The translations under genes were made by a program, and so were the position numbers. The notes under the pieces are model-generated. The model worked only from the letters and a program-made list of their open reading frames with translations. It ran no database searches and was not told the DNA's origin. Positions 6,733 through 9,556 of a stretch of DNA of 9,556 nucleotides are shown one piece after another (the first letter of the stretch is position 1; each line of letters begins with the position of its first letter). Source of the DNA: an uncultured Bacteroidales bacterium (lineage in GTDB: Bacteria; Bacteroidota; Bacteroidia; Bacteroidales; P3); contig CAMXAS010000036.1 in NCBI GenBank assembly GCA_947179195.1, positions 1 through 9,556 on the forward strand, given 5' to 3'.

Positions 6733-8067
6733 TTAGCAAACGCCCAATTCAATCATGGAGTCAGCTACTTTGATGAAGCCGGCGATGTTGGCACCCTTTA
6801 CATAGTTGATGTACTTGCCTTCTTTACCGTACTTCACGCAGTTTTCGTGGATGCTGGCCATAATCTGATGCAACTTGGCATCTACTTCGGCAGCCGTCCA
6901 GGAAAGTTTTTCAGCGTTCTGGCTCATTTCCAAACCGGAAACCGAAACACCACCGGCGTTTACGGCCTTACCGGGCGCGAACATGATCTTGGCTTTCTGG
7001 AAAGCGTGGATAGCGCCGGGCTGGCAACCCATGTTGGAAACTTCGGCAACGAGTTTAACGCCGTTCTTGATCAGTTTTTCGGCGTCTTCCTTGGCCAATT
7101 CGTTCTGCGTAGCGCACGGCAGGGCGATGTCAACCTTTACTTCCCAAGGTTTCTTGCCGGCAACGAATTTCGAGCCTTTGAACTTCTTGGCGTACGGCGC
7201 TACAACGTCGTTGTTGGAGCTACGCAGTTCGAGCATATAGGCGATCTTTTCTTCGTCCATACCGGCCGGATCGTAGATGTAGCCGTCGGGACCGGAGATG
7301 CAGACAACCTTGGCGCCCAATTCGGTCGCTTTCGTAGCGGCACCCCAAGCCACATTACCGAAACCGGAAACGGCAACGGTCATGCCCTTGATGTCTTTCT
7401 TCTGCGTCTTCAACATGCTCTGTACGAAGTAAACGGCACCGAAACCGGTCGCTTCCGGACGCAGGATGGAGCCACCCCAGCCGGAGCCCTTGCCGGTCAA
7501 TACGCCGGTGTTTTCGTTACGCAGTTTTTTGTAGATACCGTACATATAACCGATTTCACGGCCACCGACACCTATATCACCGGCGGGAACGTCGGTTTCA
7601 GGTCCGATGTATTTCTGCAGTTCCATCATGAAGGCCTGGCAGAAACGCATGATTTCGTTTTCGGAACGACCCTTGGCGTTGAAGTCGGAACCGCCCTTGC
7701 CACCGCCCATCGGCAACGTGGTCAAGCTGTTCTTGAACGTCTGTTCGAAGCCCAGGAATTTGAGCGTATCGAGTTTTACAGACGGGTGGAAACGCAAACC
7801 GCCCTTGTACGGTCCAATCGCGTTGTTGAACTGAACACGGTAACCGGTGTTCACCTGAATCTGGCCTTTGTCGTCAACCCATTCAACCTTGAACGTGAAG
7901 ATACGGTCAGGTTCAACCATACGTTCGATAATCTTGTATTGGTCATATTTAGGATTCGCCTTCACGTAATCCTTAATGGAGTCCAATACTTCTTCTACCG
8001 CTTGCAAGAACAAGGGCTCATCGGGATGCTTCGTTTTGAGATCCGCGAGAATTTTTTTTACGTCCAT
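6733..8067 (-). CDS. gdhA: NADP-type glutamate dehydrogenase
   Basis: 444 residues, the standard length of the hexameric bacterial enzyme. It reversibly aminates 2-oxoglutarate with ammonium to glutamate in the cytoplasm, the main ammonia-assimilation route in Bacteroidales. Visible signatures: YKGGLRFHP (87-95, substrate Lys88), LPMGGGKGGSDF (118-129, catalytic Lys124), PAGDIGVGGREIGYM (161-175, catalytic Asp164) and the second-domain Rossmann loop SGFGNVA (234-240). The SGPDGYIYDP stretch (258-267) after the coenzyme-binding strand fits an NADP-preferring member, though coenzyme choice is inferred. ATG 8067 is the natural start (MDVKKILADL). The gene stands alone, with its own promoter and leader upstream and a strong terminator downstream. 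Confidence 0.97.
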   Translation of the reverse strand: MDVKKILADLKTKHPDEPLFLQAVEEVLDSIKDYVKANPKYDQYKIIERMVEPDRIFTFKVEWVDDKGQIQVNTGYRVQFNNAIGPYKGGLRFHPSVKLDTLKFLGFEQTFKNSLTTLPMGGGKGGSDFNAKGRSENEIMRFCQAFMMELQKYIGPETDVPAGDIGVGGREIGYMYGIYKKLRNENTGVLTGKGSGWGGSILRPEATGFGAVYFVQSMLKTQKKDIKGMTVAVSGFGNVAWGAATKATELGAKVVCISGPDGYIYDPAGMDEEKIAYMLELRSSNNDVVAPYAKKFKGSKFVAGKKPWEVKVDIALPCATQNELAKEDAEKLIKNGVKLVAEVSNMGCQPGAIHAFQKAKIMFAPGKAVNAGGVSVSGLEMSQNAEKLSWTAAEVDAKLHQIMASIHENCVKYGKEGKYINYVKGANIAGFIKVADSMIELGVC

Positions 8068-8107
8068 AACAAAAAGTTTTTATTTGTTTTTCTATTCGCT
8101 TGGTCGT

Positions 8108-8146
8108 GAGAGACATAGGCTTTTTGCTTGCCGCTAAACGTCTCTT
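8108..8146 (-). other. Possible hairpin in the gdhA 5' leader
   Basis: In the predicted leader, AGAGAC (8140-8145 read on minus) pairs with GTCTCT (8109-8114), extendable by a G-U pair, and GGC/GCC pairs inside. The stem is short and interrupted, and lies about 40 bases before the start codon. It matches no riboswitch I know. Confidence 0.3.
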
Positions 8147-8155
8147 TTCAAGAAA

Positions 8156-8187
8156 CAAAACTACACGATATTTTTCATTTAAAAAAA
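8156..8187 (-). promoter_or_regulatory. Probable promoter of gdhA
   Basis: Minus-strand TAGTTTTG (8156-8163) fits the -7 consensus TAnnTTTG. The -33 position is only a T run (8181-8187) without the usual G, so it is weaker than the other promoters here. The predicted leader is a little over 80 bases. It lies in the 136-base gap between tcdA and gdhA. Confidence 0.65.
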
Positions 8188-8203
8188 TTTTATCGCCCTT
8201 ATT

Positions 8204-8989
8204 TTAACTTTTCTTCTGATTTTCGACTGCCAGACGCTTACGGATGCTGTGCGGTACCGGCAGGTCAGAGGTTACGGGGCGGCCCGCCAACTCCCGCAAC
8301 ACGACCGAGGCGCAAAAACACCCCGCCACGGCCGGCATATACGACACCGTGCCGACCGCCGACTTCTTGTTGACGTCCTCTTCCTCGCGCACGGCCTCCG
8401 CCGCCACGACCTCCGGCGAGAACACGGCCTGAATGCCCGCATATACGCCCAACTTGTGCAGCCGCTTGCGCAACACGTCGGCCAAACGGCACTGGTACGT
8501 CTGCGCGATGTCGCAGACCGTCAGGGATTCGGGCGCCCATTTGCCGCCCGTACCCATGGCGCTGACCACGCGCAGTTTGAGACGCACGCAGTGGTAGAGC
8601 AGATAGATTTTGGGCGAAAGCGTGTCGATGGCGTCCACGACGTAATCGTAGGCGTGCGCCTGCAACACCTCCACCATGCGTTCGTCGCGGAGGTACTCGG
8701 AAATGATTTCGCAGTCCAAATCGGGATTGATGTCGAGGAAACGCTGCCGCAACGTTTCGGTCTTGTAGGTGCCCAAGGTGGAGCGCAGGGCCGGCAGCTG
8801 CCGGTTCAGATTCGTTTCGTGCAGGCGGTCGCCGTCAACGAGCGTCAGCCGCCCGATGCCCGCCCGCACCAGTTGTTCGGCCGCATACGCGCCCACGCCG
8901 CCCAAGCCCACGACCAGCACGTGCGCCCGCGCCCAAGTCTGCACGACCTCATCGCCGGCCAAAAGCCGTGTCCGCTCCCGCCAATCCAT
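8204..8989 (-). CDS. tcdA: tRNA threonylcarbamoyladenosine dehydratase (ThiF/E1-like)
   Basis: 261 residues. The E1/ThiF fold is clear: ATP-binding GLGGVG (28-33), VDGDRLHETNLNRQ (51-64, Asp52/Asp54 and NRQ), Lys76 and the DAID motif (119-122). The family-specific region PESLTVCDIAQTYQCRLADVLRKRL (153-177) separates TcdA (YgdL/CsdL) from ThiF, MoeB and ubiquitin-type E1 enzymes. TcdA adenylates the t6A37 side chain of ANN-decoding tRNAs and cyclises it to ct6A; in Escherichia coli it works with the CsdA-CsdE sulfur-transfer pair, which is not seen here. It starts 3 bases after the upstream S41-like gene and is probably the last gene of that unit. I could not find a hairpin terminator before the gdhA promoter. 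Confidence 0.9.
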   Translation of the reverse strand: MDWRERTRLLAGDEVVQTWARAHVLVVGLGGVGAYAAEQLVRAGIGRLTLVDGDRLHETNLNRQLPALRSTLGTYKTETLRQRFLDINPDLDCEIISEYLRDERMVEVLQAHAYDYVVDAIDTLSPKIYLLYHCVRLKLRVVSAMGTGGKWAPESLTVCDIAQTYQCRLADVLRKRLHKLGVYAGIQAVFSPEVVAAEAVREEEDVNKKSAVGTVSYMPAVAGCFCASVVLRELAGRPVTSDLPVPHSIRKRLAVENQKKS

Positions 8990-8992
8990 CGG

Positions 8993-9556
8993 CTAACGCT
9001 TTTTGGCGGGTTTGGCGGGCTTCGCGGGCGCGGCGGCCTCCTGCAACGCCTTGAACAAAGCCTTGTCGTTCAAGGCCTCGATGGCGCGTTCAAAACCGTC
9101 GTCCACGGAGCGGATTATGCGGTAGTAGGCCGGCATCCCGTAGAGGTTGCGCGCCAACAGCGCCTTGACCTGCGCCCGCAGGAAGCGGTCGGAAACGACG
9201 GCCGACGCCGCCTGACGCGCGTCTTCGGCTTCGGCCTGTTCCATCAGGTAAGCCTGCATCGCCTCGGCCGGCCACAGGGCCTGCCGCATATAGTCCGCAT
9301 AGGTGCGCACCGTGTCGCCGAGCCGGACGTGCGCGCTGTCGGCGGTCATCGAATCCAGCAGGGCTTTCATAAAGGCCGAAGCCTTTTCGGGCTTGAAGTT
9401 GCGGCGGGTCACGCCCTCGCTTTCGGCATAGGCGTAGAACCGCGGCATGACGGAATCCATGTCGAACGCAAGGTCGAACCGACGGACGTCCGGATAGCGG
9501 GCGAGCCAGTCGGCCTTATGTGCCTGCGCCTCGGTCAGACAGAAATTGTTGAGGAT
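8993..9556 (-). CDS. C-terminal part of a probable S41-family (C-terminal-processing) peptidase
   Basis: The frame is open to the right edge and 187 codons plus TAG are visible, so the start is outside the window. The ATG at 9460 lies inside this frame and is not evidently the real start. The visible part is helical and charged. FDMDSVMPRFYAYAESEGV and, near the end, FLRAQVKALLARNLYGMPAY then YRIIRSVDDGFERAIEAL resemble the helical C-terminal region after the protease core in Bacteroidetes S41 peptidases, where an 'ik..ia...yg..ayyri....d..v..Al' pattern is common. The catalytic Ser/Lys and PDZ domain would be upstream and cannot be checked. The protein ends in a low-complexity Ala-Lys-Pro tail (PAKPAKPAKKR). 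S41 enzymes are periplasmic or membrane-anchored and cleave partners near their C-termini. Confidence 0.6.
   Translation of the reverse strand: MLNNFCLTEAQAHKADWLARYPDVRRFDLAFDMDSVMPRFYAYAESEGVTRRNFKPEKASAFMKALLDSMTADSAHVRLGDTVRTYADYMRQALWPAEAMQAYLMEQAEAEDARQAASAVVSDRFLRAQVKALLARNLYGMPAYYRIIRSVDDGFERAIEALNDKALFKALQEAAAPAKPAKPAKKR

Noticed and set aside
6727..8109. A 460-codon open frame on the plus strand running antisense through all of gdhA.
   Set aside because: It is the mirror of gdhA codon usage: the predicted protein has no recognisable domain, and gdhA has complete catalytic motifs, a promoter and a terminator on the other strand. Long antisense frames are common opposite biased genes.

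Overview
This window is ordinary chromosomal core from a member of the Bacteroidetes, most likely a GC-rich gut-type Bacteroidales. The evidence is three promoters with the phylum-specific -7 element TAnnTTTG (two with a clear -33 TTTG-like element), the absence of Shine-Dalgarno sites, an Obg without C-terminal extension, and a surface-type lipoprotein signal followed by an acidic run. The genus cannot be fixed from what is visible. No insertion sequence, phage, CRISPR array, rRNA or transfer signature was seen, and I found no clearly new defence or mobile system.

Layout from left to right: (a) the 5' part of a saccharopine-dehydrogenase-family gene (probably carboxynorspermidine/carboxyspermidine dehydrogenase, polyamine synthesis) runs off the left edge on the minus strand. 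Just upstream of it lie an intrinsic terminator and a tRNA-Phe gene. (b) A 111-bp divergent promoter region fires tRNA-Phe leftward and obg (ribosome-associated GTPase) rightward. obg is the only plus-strand protein gene and appears to be almost leaderless. (c) Four tightly packed minus-strand genes follow: a GTG-started surface-type lipoprotein, an outer-membrane beta-barrel protein (DUF5723-like), rsmG (16S rRNA m7G527 methyltransferase) and a PAP2-family membrane phosphatase. Their junctions are a 4-base ATGA overlap, a 1-base TGATG overlap and a 20-base gap, and one good promoter stands before the lipoprotein. The phosphatase and obg converge and share stop-codon bases. (d) gdhA (NADP-type glutamate dehydrogenase) is a single-gene minus-strand unit with its own promoter, an 80-odd-base leader and a strong terminator. 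(e) tcdA (tRNA t6A dehydratase, ThiF/E1 fold) follows with a 3-base gap after the 3' end of a gene that looks like an S41 C-terminal-processing peptidase, whose 5' part lies beyond the right edge.

The genes mix translation functions (tRNA-Phe, Obg, RsmG, TcdA), central nitrogen metabolism (GdhA), polyamine synthesis and envelope functions (lipoprotein, barrel, PAP2, S41 peptidase). The points most worth a second look are the uncharacterised lipoprotein-barrel pair translationally coupled to rsmG, the polyamine gene that seems to depend on readthrough of the tRNA-Phe terminator, the mispaired acceptor stem of that tRNA, and the near-leaderless obg transcript.
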